From contig NZ_CP045875.1 of the NCBI RefSeq assembly GCF_009649955.1, positions 849,501 through 913,500 of the forward strand: a stretch of 64,000 nucleotides of DNA. Direction: 5' to 3'. The position numbers and the translations under genes were made by a program. Origin of the DNA: Heliorestis convoluta (GTDB lineage: Bacteria > Bacillota > Desulfitobacteriia > Heliobacteriales > Heliobacteriaceae). Shown in pieces: positions 35,414 to 46,930 of the stretch (positions are counted from its first letter, which is position 1; each line of letters begins with the position of its first letter). The notes beneath the pieces are model-generated. The model saw nothing but the letters and a program-made list of their open reading frames with translations, had not been told where the DNA came from and did no database searches.

Positions 35414-35769
35414 ATCCCCTTCTACAAGGCGATCACCTATACGCGTGGCCTGCCAAGCTCCCTCGAAATATCACCGAAAGCCTCAAAATCCTCCGCCCAG
35501 GCTGGCACCTCGGCACGATCAAAAGAGACCGCTTTGAACCTTCTCACGCCCTCGCCTTAGCCCTACAAGCAGAAGAATGTCAAAAAACCATCAACCTATC
35601 CTCAGCAAGCCAGGAAGTCTATCGCTACTTAAAAGGGGAAAGCCTCACCATCCCTGCAAACCACCAGGGCTGGCACCTAATCACCCTTGAACACCATCCC
35701 CTTGGCTGGGGAAAAGCCGTGCAAGGCCAACTCAAGAACCACTACCCCAAAGGACTTCGCTGGCTCTAA
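35401..35769 (+). CDS. rsmF: RsmF C-terminal RNA-binding domain, in the -1 frame
   Basis: 122 residues forming the RsmF/YebU C-terminal region: GDHLYAWPAKL, LRPGWHLGTIKRDRFEPSHALALAL, and the closing LGWGKAVQGQLKNHYPKGLRWL. The GTG at 35401 has no ribosome site, and family-like sequence extends upstream of it in the same frame, so this is the end of the upstream gene rather than an independent one. It is either reached by programmed -1 frameshifting in the A-rich linker, or the gene carries a one-base deletion. Confidence 0.8.
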   Translation: MPEIDPLLQGDHLYAWPAKLPRNITESLKILRPGWHLGTIKRDRFEPSHALALALQAEECQKTINLSSASQEVYRYLKGESLTIPANHQGWHLITLEHHPLGWGKAVQGQLKNHYPKGLRWL

Positions 35770-35902
35770 AAAACTGTTTTCCAGTGCCTCTATCAAGCTA
35801 GGAAGCTCCTAATTTCATTAAGAAAGCCTAGTAAAAAAGCTTGCCCCCACAAAGATCGTGGCATACTACAAAACGAGCCAACGAGAGAAAGGACTGGTGA
35901 AC

Positions 35903-36616
35903 ATGGAAAACTGGCTTCAACTAAGAAAAATCACCATCCTAGAAGAACTCACCGAAGACCAAATCCAAGCCATTGCGCCTAAATTCGGCGAAAGAACCTA
36001 TAAAAAAAGAAACCAACTCATGCACGAAGGAGAACGCCAAGATGGCATCTACTTCATTCTCAAAGGCAAAGTAAAGCTCACCAAAATGAACCCTGACGGC
36101 CAAGAAAAAGTCGTCGCTGTCGTAAGCGAAGGCGAAATCATCGGCGAGATCGTCGCTTTTGACGGTGGCGCCTGTCCCTATACGGCCGAAACAATGGAAG
36201 AAGTAAGAGCCGCCTTTCTCACGATCAAAGACTTCAAAGAAATGCTCAACAACTACAGCCCCGTTGCCATGGCCTGTTTACAACAAAGTGCCTTGCGACT
36301 ACGTAAAGCCTACCGCCATATGAAAAACCTGGCCTTGCTCGACACCTATGGACGCATGGCTGCCCACCTTTTTAAAATGACAAGAGACTATGGTGTTCAA
36401 GAAAAAGAAGGCATACGCATCAACTTCAATGTAACGAGGCAAGAAATGGCCCAATTTATTGGCACCTCCCGTGAAACCGTATCACGAGTTCTTGCTGAAT
36501 TTGAAAGAATGGGTATCTTGCAAGTAGACCGTCATCAGATCACCGTCTTAGACATAGAAGAACTACGAGAACGAGCCAGCGGAGGCAGGAAAAACAGTTC
36601 TTCTAACGAATGGTAA
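35903..36616 (+). CDS. Crp/Fnr family transcriptional regulator
   Basis: 237 residues. A cyclic-nucleotide-binding-type beta barrel spans about 15-125 (GERQDGIYFILKGKVKL, then GEIIGEI). A long dimer helix follows, then the winged helix with RQEMAQFIGTSRETVSRVL (about 175). The Fnr-type N-terminal cysteine cluster is absent, so it is not an O2-sensing Fnr. ATG 35903 follows AAAGGA by 9 nt. It may use GTGA-N6-TCAC sites like the one before hcp; this is inference. It is followed by the ywiB-argS pair. Confidence 0.9.
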   Translation: MENWLQLRKITILEELTEDQIQAIAPKFGERTYKKRNQLMHEGERQDGIYFILKGKVKLTKMNPDGQEKVVAVVSEGEIIGEIVAFDGGACPYTAETMEEVRAAFLTIKDFKEMLNNYSPVAMACLQQSALRLRKAYRHMKNLALLDTYGRMAAHLFKMTRDYGVQEKEGIRINFNVTRQEMAQFIGTSRETVSRVLAEFERMGILQVDRHQITVLDIEELRERASGGRKNSSSNEW

Positions 36617-36641
36617 CAGAACCACAGAAAGAGGAGACCCC

Positions 36642-37085
36642 ATGAAAAAATCAGTGCTCGTCTCCGTGCTAGGCACACAAAAAAACGACGTAGGAGAAGT
36701 AGATAAGATCGAACTCGTCACGCCGGGAACCTTTTTTTTACGAGATCAATCCTACTACATCATCTACCAAGAAACAGAAATCACCGGCATGGAAGGCACA
36801 ACGACAACGGTAAAAGTAGAGCCACAGAAAATCACCCTCAATCGCATGGGGGCACAAGAGCTGAAGCAAACCTTTGAGAAAAACAAAGCCAATCATAGCA
36901 TCTATGCAACACCCTACGGAACCTTGAACCTCACAGTAATCCCATCTAAAGTCGAAGTATCCATGCATCAAGAAGGTGGAACCATCGACTTAGCCTACGA
37001 ACTACAAGTAGACAAGAAAAAATTAAGCGATAACACCTTACAAATTATCGTAAAGGAGGCGCGAAGCCGTCGTGAACTTCGTTGA
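36642..37085 (+). CDS. ywiB: DUF1934 beta-barrel protein (YwiB family)
   Basis: 147 residues with a lipocalin-like all-beta pattern: [26 protein letters not shown]..., [23 protein letters not shown], and [19 protein letters not shown]. YwiB precedes argS in Bacillus and many Clostridia, as here, and the end overlaps the argS start by 14 nt. The function is unknown. GAAAGAGGAGACC precedes ATG. Confidence 0.88.
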   Translation: MKKSVLVSVLGTQKNDVGEVDKIELVTPGTFFLRDQSYYIIYQETEITGMEGTTTTVKVEPQKITLNRMGAQELKQTFEKNKANHSIYATPYGTLNLTVIPSKVEVSMHQEGGTIDLAYELQVDKKKLSDNTLQIIVKEARSRRELR

Positions 37086-38757
37086 AAAGATAAGACAACA
37101 GATTCGAGAGGGCCTTCAAGAAGCGCTGCAAAAAGCGCAGCAAGCAGGCGAAATTAACTTCCAGAACATACCTGATATCGCTCTAGAAGTACCAAGAGAA
37201 AAACAACATGGACACTTTGCTACCAACATCGCCATGACCATGGCCAAAGAAGCTCGCATGAATCCACGGCAGATCGCCGAAAAAATCGTTCAACATTATG
37301 ATAAAGGAACTCTCGTTCAAGACTTGCAAGTAGCCGGCCCAGGATTTATCAACTTTACCCTTGAACACAACTGGCTCTACGATGTCCTATCGGCTGTACA
37401 AGAGCAAAACGAAAACTACGGCGCCTCAACCGTTGGAGCAGGCAAGAAAGTACAAGTTGAATTTGTCAGCGCCAACCCCACGGGGCTGCTCCACATGGGC
37501 AACGCCCGCGGTGCTGCCTTAGGTGACACCTTGGCCAATCTGCTCAAAATGGCAGGCTTTGAAGTAACCAAAGAATTCTACATCAACGACGCGGGCAACC
37601 AGATTGAGAACTTTGCCAAATCACTAGAGGCGCGTTACTTAGAACTGCTCGGTCAGGAAGTCGTCTTTCCTGAAGAAGGCTACCATGGTCAAGACGTCAT
37701 TGATACCATGAGCCGCCTCATCGAAAAAGAAGGCGACAAATACGTACCCATGGAGCGAGAACTGCGCCGTGAACTTCTCGTTAAGCATGCCCTAGAAGAG
37801 AAGCTGCAAGGCATCCGAGCAAGCCTCGGAAACTTTGGCGTATCCTATGACGTCTGGTTCTCAGAGCAAAGCCTTCATGACAGTGGCGCCATCGAGAAAA
37901 CGTTGGAACAACTGCGACAAAACGGCTATATCTATGAAAGTGAAGGCGCACTTTGGTTCAAAGCCACCGCGCTCGGTGAAGAAAAAGACGAAGTCCTTGT
38001 TCGCTCCAACGGCATTCCCACCTACTTTGCCGCTGACATTACCTATCACAAAGATAAATTCGACCGACAATTTGATTGGGTTATCAACATCTGGGGTGCC
38101 GACCACCACGGACACGTATCGCGCATGAAAAACGCTGTCAAAGCCCTTGGGTACAACAGCGACAAACTGGACATTATCTTAATGCAGCTTGTACGACTTC
38201 TAAAAGGCGGCGAAATTGTGCGCATGTCCAAGCGTACAGGCCAATATATTACTCTCGATGAACTCGTCGAAGAAGTAGGCAAAGACGCAGCCCGATTCTT
38301 CTTCGTCATGCGCAGTGCCGACTCTCACCTAGACTTTGACCTCGATCTTGCCAAAAGCCAGTCGGCCGAGAACCCCGTCTATTACGTACAATATGCTCAT
38401 GCACGCATTTGCTCCATCTTGCGGACAGCCCAAGAAGCAGGCTTTACAGTACCGCAAGCCAAATCAGAAGAAATCAACTACCCCTTGCTAACCCATCCCG
38501 CCGAGCTAGCACTGTTGCGCAAAATTGCTGACTTACCCGATGAAGTAGCCCGAGCCGCTACCACCATGGAGCCCCACCGGATGGCTCGCTACGCCCAAGA
38601 GCTTGCATCCCTATTCCACAGTTTTTACACCCATTGCCGTGTCCTCACCGATGAAAAAGAACTGCGGCAAGCAAGGCTACTCCTCGTTGACGACTCTCGA
38701 ATCGTTTTGCGCAATGTACTACACTGGATGGGTTTGACAGCGCCCGAGAGAATGTAG
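37072..38757 (+). CDS. argS: Arginyl-tRNA synthetase
   Basis: A 561-residue class I synthetase. The class motifs are seen as [19 protein letters not shown] (HIGH-type, about 140) and the KMSKS-type [15 protein letters not shown] (about 385). The N-terminal Add-1 tRNA-binding domain and the C-terminal DALR anticodon domain (ending [14 protein letters not shown]) are complete. GTG 37072 follows AAAGGAGG at 37053, spaced about 11 nt. Confidence 0.97.
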   Translation: MNFVEKIRQQIREGLQEALQKAQQAGEINFQNIPDIALEVPREKQHGHFATNIAMTMAKEARMNPRQIAEKIVQHYDKGTLVQDLQVAGPGFINFTLEHNWLYDVLSAVQEQNENYGASTVGAGKKVQVEFVSANPTGLLHMGNARGAALGDTLANLLKMAGFEVTKEFYINDAGNQIENFAKSLEARYLELLGQEVVFPEEGYHGQDVIDTMSRLIEKEGDKYVPMERELRRELLVKHALEEKLQGIRASLGNFGVSYDVWFSEQSLHDSGAIEKTLEQLRQNGYIYESEGALWFKATALGEEKDEVLVRSNGIPTYFAADITYHKDKFDRQFDWVINIWGADHHGHVSRMKNAVKALGYNSDKLDIILMQLVRLLKGGEIVRMSKRTGQYITLDELVEEVGKDAARFFFVMRSADSHLDFDLDLAKSQSAENPVYYVQYAHARICSILRTAQEAGFTVPQAKSEEINYPLLTHPAELALLRKIADLPDEVARAATTMEPHRMARYAQELASLFHSFYTHCRVLTDEKELRQARLLLVDDSRIVLRNVLHWMGLTAPERM

Positions 38758-38792
38758 TATAGTCTGTTTCATGAACAATGAGGGAGTGTGGA

Positions 38793-39164
38793 TTGGTGGC
38801 CCCATTGATGGATCATCAAGAATTAGGTCGGAGATTTTCCGAAGCAGAACAACTCGTGCAAGTGCTACGAGAAAAAGGCGAAGCCCTTCACTTTCGTGAA
38901 CTGATTGCAGAAGTGCTTAAGAAGAAGGGACATGAAGATCCCAGCAACGATGTGAGAGCCGTAGCCAGACTGTACACCCAGATGAATCTGGATATGCGCT
39001 TTGTCTTCCTAGGCGATGGCCTTTGGGGACTGAGGAACTGGTCTGAAAAAGGCGTAGGCCTCTCTCTGCTGAACAAAGATTACGATGACGACAATGACAG
39101 CGGAGATGACGAAGACTATCAAGAAAGAGAGAATCATTATTCGAGAAATCGCGATGAAGACTAG
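38793..39164 (+). CDS. rpoE: DNA-directed RNA polymerase delta subunit
   Basis: About 123 residues: a HARE-HTH winged-helix domain (about 10-85: HFRELIAEVLKKKG, MNLDMRFVFLGDGLWGLRNW) and a short acidic tail (DYDDDNDSGDDEDYQE). Delta binds core RNA polymerase in Firmicutes and aids recycling. Starts are close together: TTG 38793 with GGGAG 6 nt before it, GTG 38796, or ATG 38778. rpoE before pyrG is the usual order. Confidence 0.88.
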   Translation: MVAPLMDHQELGRRFSEAEQLVQVLREKGEALHFRELIAEVLKKKGHEDPSNDVRAVARLYTQMNLDMRFVFLGDGLWGLRNWSEKGVGLSLLNKDYDDDNDSGDDEDYQERENHYSRNRDED

Positions 39165-39190
39165 AGCGGGCCGAATAGGCTCGCTTTTTC
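39165..39190 (+). terminator. Terminator after rpoE
   Basis: AGCGGGCC (39165-39172) pairs with GGCTCGCT (39178-39185), one G-U pair, followed by TTTTC. Confidence 0.8.
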
Positions 39191-39219
39191 TTGATCCTTT
39201 CATAGACTTTCGGTAGAAT
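39191..39219 (+). promoter_or_regulatory. pyrG promoter
   Basis: TTGATC (39191-39196) and TAGAAT (39214-39219), 17-bp spacing, 34 bp before the start codon. The short leader has no GGGC start or attenuator hairpin of the kind known for Bacillus pyrG. Confidence 0.7.
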
Positions 39220-39249
39220 AAATGCAGAATTAAAAGAAAGCAGGCATAA

Positions 39250-40863
<1,614 letters not shown>

Positions 40864-40882
40864 CCCCAATAAAAAGACACTG

Positions 40883-40936
40883 AAGAGGCCTTCTTCGACA
40901 GCCTGACATAAAAAGGTTTCGAAAAGGCCTTTTATG
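40883..40936 (+). terminator. Probable terminator after pyrG
   Basis: AGAGGCCTT-C-TTCGA pairs with TCGAA-AAGGCCTTT across a 20-nt loop with a one-base bulge; the right arm ends in TTTTAT. Confidence 0.5.
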
Positions 40937-40991
40937 GTTACCGTAAAATAATGGAAAAGAATAAAGAGGTAGAAAGGCAGGAGTAAAGCCC

Positions 40992-42062
40992 TTGAAGGCC
41001 TACGAACTGACCATTCAAGATAAAGAAAAATTCAACCAATTCCTGGCCACCCACCCCAAAGGCCACGTCCTGCAATCCTGGGAATGGGGCAACGTCAAAG
41101 CCAAAACAGGCTGGCAGCCCCATCGCCTTCTCGTAGAAGATCAAGGCAAGCCTGTCGCCGCCATCTCCGTCCTCAAACGACGCATCCCGGCCCTAGGCAA
41201 ACACATCTTCTACGCCCCCCGAGGCCCCGTCATCGACCCAGCCCAAGCAGAAGCAGCCGACTGCCTCCTCCAAGCTGTAGAAGACTTGGCTAAGCGAGAA
41301 AATGCCATATTTTTAAAAATAGATCCCGACATCCCCGACGCGAACGAAGACTGGAAAAACTACCTCATCAGCCGCCAATTTCGCCCCTTAGACACGGGCG
41401 AAGGCTTCGAAGGCGTACAACCTCGCTACGTCTTTCGCCTTGACATAACAGATGACCTCGACACAATCTTCGCCCGCTTCCACTCCAAGACCCGCTACAA
41501 CATAAGACTGGCAGAACGAAAAGGCGTCACCATCGAAGAAAACTGTGGCAGAGAAATGCTACCCACTTTCTACGACATCCTCAAAGTAACAGCCACAAGA
41601 GATAAATTTCTCATCCGCTCCTACGAATACTTCGAAGAAATCTGGGACAACCTCGTCCCCGCCGGACAAGCCAAACTATTCATCGCCCGCTACCAGGACC
41701 AAGTCATCGCCGGCACCCTCGCCTTCATCCTAGGTGACAAAGCTTGGTACATCTACGGCGCCTCCTCCAACGAACACCGCAACGTCATGCCCAACTACCT
41801 CATTCAGTGGAAGATGATCACCTGGGCCAAAAACCAAGGCTGCACCCTCTACGACTTCCGCGGCGTCCCCGGCCACGAAGTAGACCAAAGTCACCCTCTC
41901 TACGGTCTAGTCCGCTTCAAGAAAGGCTTCAGCGGCGACCACGTCGGCTTCATCGGCGAATACGATCGCATCTACCAACCCTTCTACTACCACTTCTGGA
42001 ACATGGCAGAACCGCTCTATCAAAACACAATCCGGAAAATCCTCTCCGTCGTTAGAAAGTAA
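40992..42062 (+). CDS. FemAB-like peptidoglycan aminoacyltransferase
   Basis: 356 residues in two GNAT-like domains. Family patterns are HVLQSWEWGNVKAKTGW, FYAPRGPVID, HSKTRYNIRLAERKGV, and the C-terminal LYDFRGVPGHEVDQSHPLYGLVRFKKGFSG. FemXAB proteins move amino acids from aminoacyl-tRNA to lipid II to build interpeptide bridges. The helical insertion arm typical of FemA is not obvious. TTG 40992 follows AGGAG. The neighbour alr (alanine racemase) also serves cell wall synthesis. Confidence 0.85.
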   Translation: MKAYELTIQDKEKFNQFLATHPKGHVLQSWEWGNVKAKTGWQPHRLLVEDQGKPVAAISVLKRRIPALGKHIFYAPRGPVIDPAQAEAADCLLQAVEDLAKRENAIFLKIDPDIPDANEDWKNYLISRQFRPLDTGEGFEGVQPRYVFRLDITDDLDTIFARFHSKTRYNIRLAERKGVTIEENCGREMLPTFYDILKVTATRDKFLIRSYEYFEEIWDNLVPAGQAKLFIARYQDQVIAGTLAFILGDKAWYIYGASSNEHRNVMPNYLIQWKMITWAKNQGCTLYDFRGVPGHEVDQSHPLYGLVRFKKGFSGDHVGFIGEYDRIYQPFYYHFWNMAEPLYQNTIRKILSVVRK

Positions 42063-42092
42063 GCATCCCGACTAAAGGACCGTGATACAACG

Positions 42093-43253
42093 ATGCCCCA
42101 GACCTGGATAGAAATAAACCTCACCGCTCTAGCCCACAACGCCCAAAAAACGCGCCAACTCGTAGGCAACAACAAAATCATCTACGGCGTCGTCAAAGCC
42201 AACGCCTACGGCTGCGGCAGCATAGAAGTCTCCCACTGCCTCATCCAAAACGGCATCGACCGCCTCGCCGTCACCCACGTTCAAGAAGGCATCGAACTTC
42301 GTCAAAGCGGCATCGAAGTCCCCATCCTGGTCATGGGCCCGACGGCCTCAGAAGACGTTGACAACCTCATCAAGCACAAGCTAACACCAGCCATCTCCAC
42401 CCTAGAATCCCTCGAAAATATCGCCGAAAAAGTACAACAAAAAGGCCTTCAAAACTATCCCATCCACGTCAAAATCGAAACAGGACTGGGAAGAACAGGC
42501 CTTTTTCCCTTCCAAGTCACCAATATAACCAAGGCTATTTTAGACCATCCTGAGTTATATTTAGAAGGAGCCTTTACGCACCTCGCCACAGCAACAACAG
42601 GAAAAGGAAACTATGTTCACCAGCAAGTGGCAGCTTTTTCAGAAGCCATTCATACCATGGAAGCAGCAGGTGCCACCATACCAATCAAGCACGTGGCCAA
42701 CTCCGCCGCAACGCTGGCGTACCCCCAATATCACTTTGACGCAGTCCGCGTAGGCACCCTGCTTTACGGACAAAACCCTGGCGTCACAACAGACAAAACG
42801 CCAACGCTTCAAGAAGCATGGTCATTCAAAACAAAAATTGCCCACCTCGCAGACCTTCCATCAGGTCACGGCGTAGGCTATGGAAGAGCTCATATTACAG
42901 GTAGACCTACCAAAATAGCGGTACTCCCTGTAGGCTACATTGATGGCTATCAACTCGAACCCATCTCTGTTCCCGTTAACCTCTGGGATCTCACCAAAAT
43001 CCTATTAAAAACAACAGCCGCCTACTTTGGAATCGGCAGCCTCGCTCGCAACGTGCGCATTAAAGGCAAAACCGTCCCCGTCCTAGGCAAAGTCGCCATG
43101 CAGTTCACCATGATCGACGTAACCTCTGTCAAAGACATAAAAATCGGCGATACCGTAGAACTGCCTGCCCGACGAACCGTCATCAACAGCAACCTACCGA
43201 GAGTATATAAAGAACAAGAAAGCCAAGAAAAACAAGAACTAGCACTAGGATAG
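42093..43253 (+). CDS. alr: Alanine racemase
   Basis: A 386-residue fold-type III PLP enzyme making D-alanine for peptidoglycan. The PLP lysine is in VVKANAYGCG (about 39). KIETGLGRTG, the YGxxP-like phosphate site region and the C-terminal catalytic-tyrosine region follow (VGYGRAHITG, VLPVGYIDGY). Near the active-site loop VAMQFTMIDVT stands where most racemases read GRVCMDQ(M/F), so two usual positions differ; the enzyme may be divergent or have different substrate preference. AAAGGA lies upstream of ATG. Confidence 0.88.
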   Translation: MPQTWIEINLTALAHNAQKTRQLVGNNKIIYGVVKANAYGCGSIEVSHCLIQNGIDRLAVTHVQEGIELRQSGIEVPILVMGPTASEDVDNLIKHKLTPAISTLESLENIAEKVQQKGLQNYPIHVKIETGLGRTGLFPFQVTNITKAILDHPELYLEGAFTHLATATTGKGNYVHQQVAAFSEAIHTMEAAGATIPIKHVANSAATLAYPQYHFDAVRVGTLLYGQNPGVTTDKTPTLQEAWSFKTKIAHLADLPSGHGVGYGRAHITGRPTKIAVLPVGYIDGYQLEPISVPVNLWDLTKILLKTTAAYFGIGSLARNVRIKGKTVPVLGKVAMQFTMIDVTSVKDIKIGDTVELPARRTVINSNLPRVYKEQESQEKQELALG

Positions 43254-43280
43254 AATTCAGGGAAGGAGGTACCCATCGGA

Positions 43281-44234
43281 GTGACTAACAAAAAGCCCAT
43301 CGTCATCGCCATCATCTCCATCGTACTCTTCTCGATCATAGCACTCGCCTTAGGCGTGGGCACCGATCGAGGCGCTCGTCCGGAAGCCGCAAATCGCACA
43401 GGCCTAGGAGGCAGCAACGATGTTGTGGTGGTGCGCATTGAAGGTCTTATCACCGCTTCAGGCGGATCAGGTGGACTGTTGAGCACACCAGGTGGTCCTC
43501 GCATCATGGACACATTGCGACAAATAAGCGAAGACCGAACCGTTCGCGCCGTTGTATTACGAATCAACTCGCCCGGAGGAACAGCGGCCGCCTCTCAAGA
43601 AATCGCCATGGAAGTCGATCGCCTACGCCAGGCCGGCAAAGTCGTCGTCACCTCCATGGGAGACACAGCCGCCTCAGGAGGCTATTGGATCGCTGCAAGA
43701 ACCGATCGCATCGTAGCCAACCCTGCCACCACCACAGGATCGATTGGTGTCATCATCGATCTCGTCAACTTAGAAGAACTATATGATAAAATCGGCTACC
43801 GCTCCGAAACCTTCAAAAGCGGCCCCCACAAAGACATCACCTCGCCGAATCGCGAAAGAACGGAAGCAGAAAAAGAGCTCCTGCAAGCCATGGTCGATGA
43901 CATCTACGAACAATTCGTCCACATTGTCGCAGAAGGTCGTAACCTCCCAGAAGAACAAGTACGGCAACTGGCTGACGGACGCATCTTCACAGGCCGACAA
44001 GCGCAAGAAGTCGGACTCGTTGACGATCTCGGCAACTTCTACGACGCCGTAGAAATTGCAGCTCAACTAGCCGGCATTGAAGGGAAACCGAACATTCGAG
44101 AATACGGACGCACAAGCCCTTGGGGTATGTTCTTTCAATCAGCCCTTGGCAACTTTGGCAGTGGCAGCTTCTCCATGAATGACCTCGCCCAGTACTTGCG
44201 AACGCTCGAAGCACAGGAGCCTATCATTCGCTAA
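43281..44234 (+). CDS. sppA: Signal peptide peptidase SppA
   Basis: A 317-residue membrane-anchored serine protease that clears cleaved signal peptides. There is an N-terminal membrane helix (about 5-27). The ClpP-like S49 domain has LRINSPGGTAAASQEI, the nucleophile serine in DTAASGGYWIAA and the general-base lysine in FKSGPHKDITSPNR. It is the short, Firmicutes-type SppA. GGAGGTACCCATCGGA precedes GTG 43281. Confidence 0.93.
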   Translation: MTNKKPIVIAIISIVLFSIIALALGVGTDRGARPEAANRTGLGGSNDVVVVRIEGLITASGGSGGLLSTPGGPRIMDTLRQISEDRTVRAVVLRINSPGGTAAASQEIAMEVDRLRQAGKVVVTSMGDTAASGGYWIAARTDRIVANPATTTGSIGVIIDLVNLEELYDKIGYRSETFKSGPHKDITSPNRERTEAEKELLQAMVDDIYEQFVHIVAEGRNLPEEQVRQLADGRIFTGRQAQEVGLVDDLGNFYDAVEIAAQLAGIEGKPNIREYGRTSPWGMFFQSALGNFGSGSFSMNDLAQYLRTLEAQEPIIR

Positions 44235-44250
44235 AGTAAAGGAGGAACAA

Positions 44251-45057
44251 ATGGAAGAAAAAAAACCTCCCACAGCGGAGGAACCCAATAACCCCGTAGA
44301 AAAGAACCCCTCCTTCGAAAATAGAACAACAGACCATAGAGACACAACAGCACCAGAATCACCACCGGCACCACCAGCAGCCTCGCCACCCCTAGAATCA
44401 CCAGAACACAAGACAGACCAACCACAGCAAGAACCCCATTGGACCAGCTGGGACTACATATATAACGTCCTGGCAGAACCGAACAAAGCCTTTGCCAGAG
44501 CATCGCAAGCAAAGCCCCTCGGTCTCGCTTTTGCCGTCATCGTCATCAGTACTTTAATTTCACTGATTGTCAATCTGAGCATGGGGCCTGGCGACATGAC
44601 GCAACTAGAACAACAAGGCCTGCCAATCGGTCTCATCGGTGTTTTTACCACCATCTTTGCCATCGTTGGCGCCTTTTTTGGCCTTATCATGTGGTTTATC
44701 ATGGCCGGTATCTATAACCTTATCGGCGAACTCCTCGGCGGAAAAGGCAATGCCAAAGGCTTGCTCGTAACACTAGGCTTGGCATCTTTGCCGAGCATAT
44801 TCACCTCGCCGCTGCGACTTCTCGGCGAAGTCCTGCCAGGAGGCGCAACCTTAGAGTGGCTTGGCATCTTAGCCTTAACCGTCTGGACTATCATTTTACA
44901 AGTCTTTGCCATTAAGCAATCAGTCCAACTCAGTACCATCCGCGCGGCCATAACTTATTTTGCCCCCCTACTACTCCTACTCATTGCCACAATCAGCTTG
45001 ATTGTCTTTATCCTCCTAACCATTCCTGCCATCGGAAGCCTACCTGGCATTCAATAA
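44251..45057 (+). CDS. Yip1-domain membrane protein with a disordered N-terminus
   Basis: 268 residues. The first 65 are Pro/Glu/Ser-rich and look disordered. A Yip1-like domain follows, with membrane helices at about 95-118, 130-160, 175-205, 212-235 and 240-265 (WDYIYNVLAEPNKAFARA is the family's lead-in). AAAGGAGG lies before ATG 44251. The function is unknown; these proteins often accompany envelope genes, and sppA is 16 nt upstream. Confidence 0.8.
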   Translation: MEEKKPPTAEEPNNPVEKNPSFENRTTDHRDTTAPESPPAPPAASPPLESPEHKTDQPQQEPHWTSWDYIYNVLAEPNKAFARASQAKPLGLAFAVIVISTLISLIVNLSMGPGDMTQLEQQGLPIGLIGVFTTIFAIVGAFFGLIMWFIMAGIYNLIGELLGGKGNAKGLLVTLGLASLPSIFTSPLRLLGEVLPGGATLEWLGILALTVWTIILQVFAIKQSVQLSTIRAAITYFAPLLLLLIATISLIVFILLTIPAIGSLPGIQ

Positions 45058-45076
45058 AAATCAAAATAAGAAGACC

Positions 45077-45125
45077 AAAAAAAGAGACTTGTCATGCGCC
45101 TTGCATAGAACAAGTCTCTTTTTTC
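45077..45125 (+). terminator. Terminator after the Yip1 gene
   Basis: AAAAAGAGACTTGT and ACAAGTCTCTTTTT arms with a 17-nt loop and a run of six T. Confidence 0.9.
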
Positions 45126-45228
45126 ATTTCCCATCATCTCCATAAAAAGCTAATATCATCTTACTTACAGAAGGAGGATTTTGCACCGTAACGTTGAAAT
45201 AAAGGGATAAGGAAGGGGGGAAATACAC

Positions 45229-45897
45229 ATGATAGTGTCCACCATGACCATCGTCGCCTTGCGCTGCCAGGCCTGTGGAGCCATAGATTTTCACGGACTC
45301 TCACTCTTTACATTTTCCCAACAGAAAACCCAGCAGATCAACTGCTCTTGCGGAGCTAGGTTGCTGACGGTGGGAACGAAGGACCGCAAACGCTTCTATA
45401 TACAAGCTCACTGCATCATGTGCGAAAGCCAGCACCTCTTCTGGTACTTACGAGACCAACTGTGGTCTCAACAACTACTTGTTCTACAATGTGAAGAAAA
45501 TCTTGTCGAAATAGGCTTTATCGGTCCCCGTGACAAAGTCAAAGCGGCCATCATGAAGCAAGATAAATCACTTCGTGAAATGGCAGAAAATCTTGGTGTC
45601 GTAGAATATTTTGAGAACCCTGAAGTCATGTACGGCGTACTCGATTCACTACACAGTCTCACCGAGAATGGGAGACTCACCTGCAGTTGTGAAAGCCAGC
45701 AGATCAGCGTCGACATCTACCCCGATCGCGTCGAGCTACGCTGTGAAGCCTGCAGTAACAACCAAGTTTGCTATGCCGAATCAGATCATGACCTTCAAAT
45801 GATCAAAAGGGTAAAAGAAATGCAAATAGAAGACCCTTCCGCACCACATTCCCGCAATCGAAGAGCCAGAGGCCGCAGAAGCAAAAAATCCCCATAA
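45229..45897 (+). CDS. Hypothetical protein with zinc-ribbon-like cysteine pairs
   Basis: 222 residues, not recognised. Cysteines come in pairs: C-QA-C (about 13-16), C-S-C (about 39-41), C-IM-C, then C-S-C and C-EA-C in the second half, so the protein looks like two related halves, each of zinc-ribbon type (LRCQACGAIDFHG against LRCEACSNNQVC). The tail (from about 200) is Arg/Lys-rich and may touch nucleic acid. AAGGGGGG precedes ATG by 8 nt. It stands alone between terminators. Confidence 0.6.
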   Translation: MIVSTMTIVALRCQACGAIDFHGLSLFTFSQQKTQQINCSCGARLLTVGTKDRKRFYIQAHCIMCESQHLFWYLRDQLWSQQLLVLQCEENLVEIGFIGPRDKVKAAIMKQDKSLREMAENLGVVEYFENPEVMYGVLDSLHSLTENGRLTCSCESQQISVDIYPDRVELRCEACSNNQVCYAESDHDLQMIKRVKEMQIEDPSAPHSRNRRARGRRSKKSP

Positions 45898-45906
45898 CAG
45901 CACAAG

Positions 45907-45955
45907 AAAACCGCGGGTGAAGACAATAGTAAGTAAGTGCCCGTGGTTTTATTAT
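45907..45955 (+). terminator. Terminator after the cysteine-pair protein
   Basis: AAAACCGCGGG (45907-45917) and CCCGTGGTTTT (45940-45950) with one G-U pair. Confidence 0.75.
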
Positions 45956-46075
45956 GACCCAGAACAAAGGAATAAGATGGCATAAAATCATCAAAATAAC
46001 CATAAAAGGAAAATAGTAACTCACAAAGAAACATCCCTAACAGGGGCACAATAAATACCAAGGAGGAATAGAACT

Positions 46076-46930
46076 ATGCCAATGGTAACACTGGCCGAAC
46101 TTATGGCGAAAGCAGAAGAAGGAAAATACGCAGTGGGTGCTTTTAATTGCAACAACATGGAGATTGTACAAGCCATTATCATGGCTGCCGAAGCCGAAAG
46201 AGCACCCGTCGTCATACAAGCCTCTCAGGGAGCCATCAAGTATGCCGGACTTGACTATATCGTAGCCCTCGCCCGCTTAGCAGGCGACAAAACATCCGTT
46301 CCCGTCGCCCTACATCTCGACCACGGCACCAGCTTTGAACAATGCGTCCAATGCATCAGCAGCGGCTTTACCTCTGTCATGATCGACGGATCTAAGCACG
46401 CTTTAGAAGACAACATTGCCCTCACCAACCGCGTTCTCTCCGTTGCCCGCGCCGTCGGTGTCTCCGTTGAAGCAGAACTCGGTAAAATCGGCGGTACCGA
46501 AGATGACATTCATGTCGACGAAAAGGACGCCCTCTTTACAGATCCCGAAGAAGCTCGCTACTTCGTAGACAAAACAGGTGTTGACGCCCTCGCTGTAGCC
46601 ATCGGTACGGCCCATGGACAATACAAAGGAAGACCCGAACTCGACTTCGATCGCCTGGCCAAGATCGAACAACTTGTCGATGTCCCTCTCGTACTCCACG
46701 GCTCCTCCGGCGTCCCTGACGAAGATATACGCCGTGCCATCGAAATCGGTGTCCGCAAAGTCAACATTGACACCAACCTTCGCGAAGCCTTCACCGAAGG
46801 CGTTCGAGAAGTCATCAGCCAAAAACCAAATGAAATCGACCCCCGCAAAATCCTAGGCCCAGCCAAAGAAAGAATGAGCGAAATCATTCGGGAAAAAATC
46901 CGCCTTTTCGGCTCTTCGAACAAAGCCTAA
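46076..46930 (+). CDS. fba: Class II fructose-bisphosphate aldolase
   Basis: 284 residues, zinc-dependent. Zinc ligands and substrate motifs are HLDHGTSFEQC (about 80), VEAELGKIGG, ALAVAIGTAHGQYKG (about 178) and VLHGSSGVPDEDIR (about 207), plus NIDTNLREAF. It interconverts fructose-1,6-bisphosphate with triose phosphates. AAGGAGG precedes ATG. It begins the fba-tal-glpX carbon cluster also seen in Bacillus. Confidence 0.95.
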   Translation: MPMVTLAELMAKAEEGKYAVGAFNCNNMEIVQAIIMAAEAERAPVVIQASQGAIKYAGLDYIVALARLAGDKTSVPVALHLDHGTSFEQCVQCISSGFTSVMIDGSKHALEDNIALTNRVLSVARAVGVSVEAELGKIGGTEDDIHVDEKDALFTDPEEARYFVDKTGVDALAVAIGTAHGQYKGRPELDFDRLAKIEQLVDVPLVLHGSSGVPDEDIRRAIEIGVRKVNIDTNLREAFTEGVREVISQKPNEIDPRKILGPAKERMSEIIREKIRLFGSSNKA

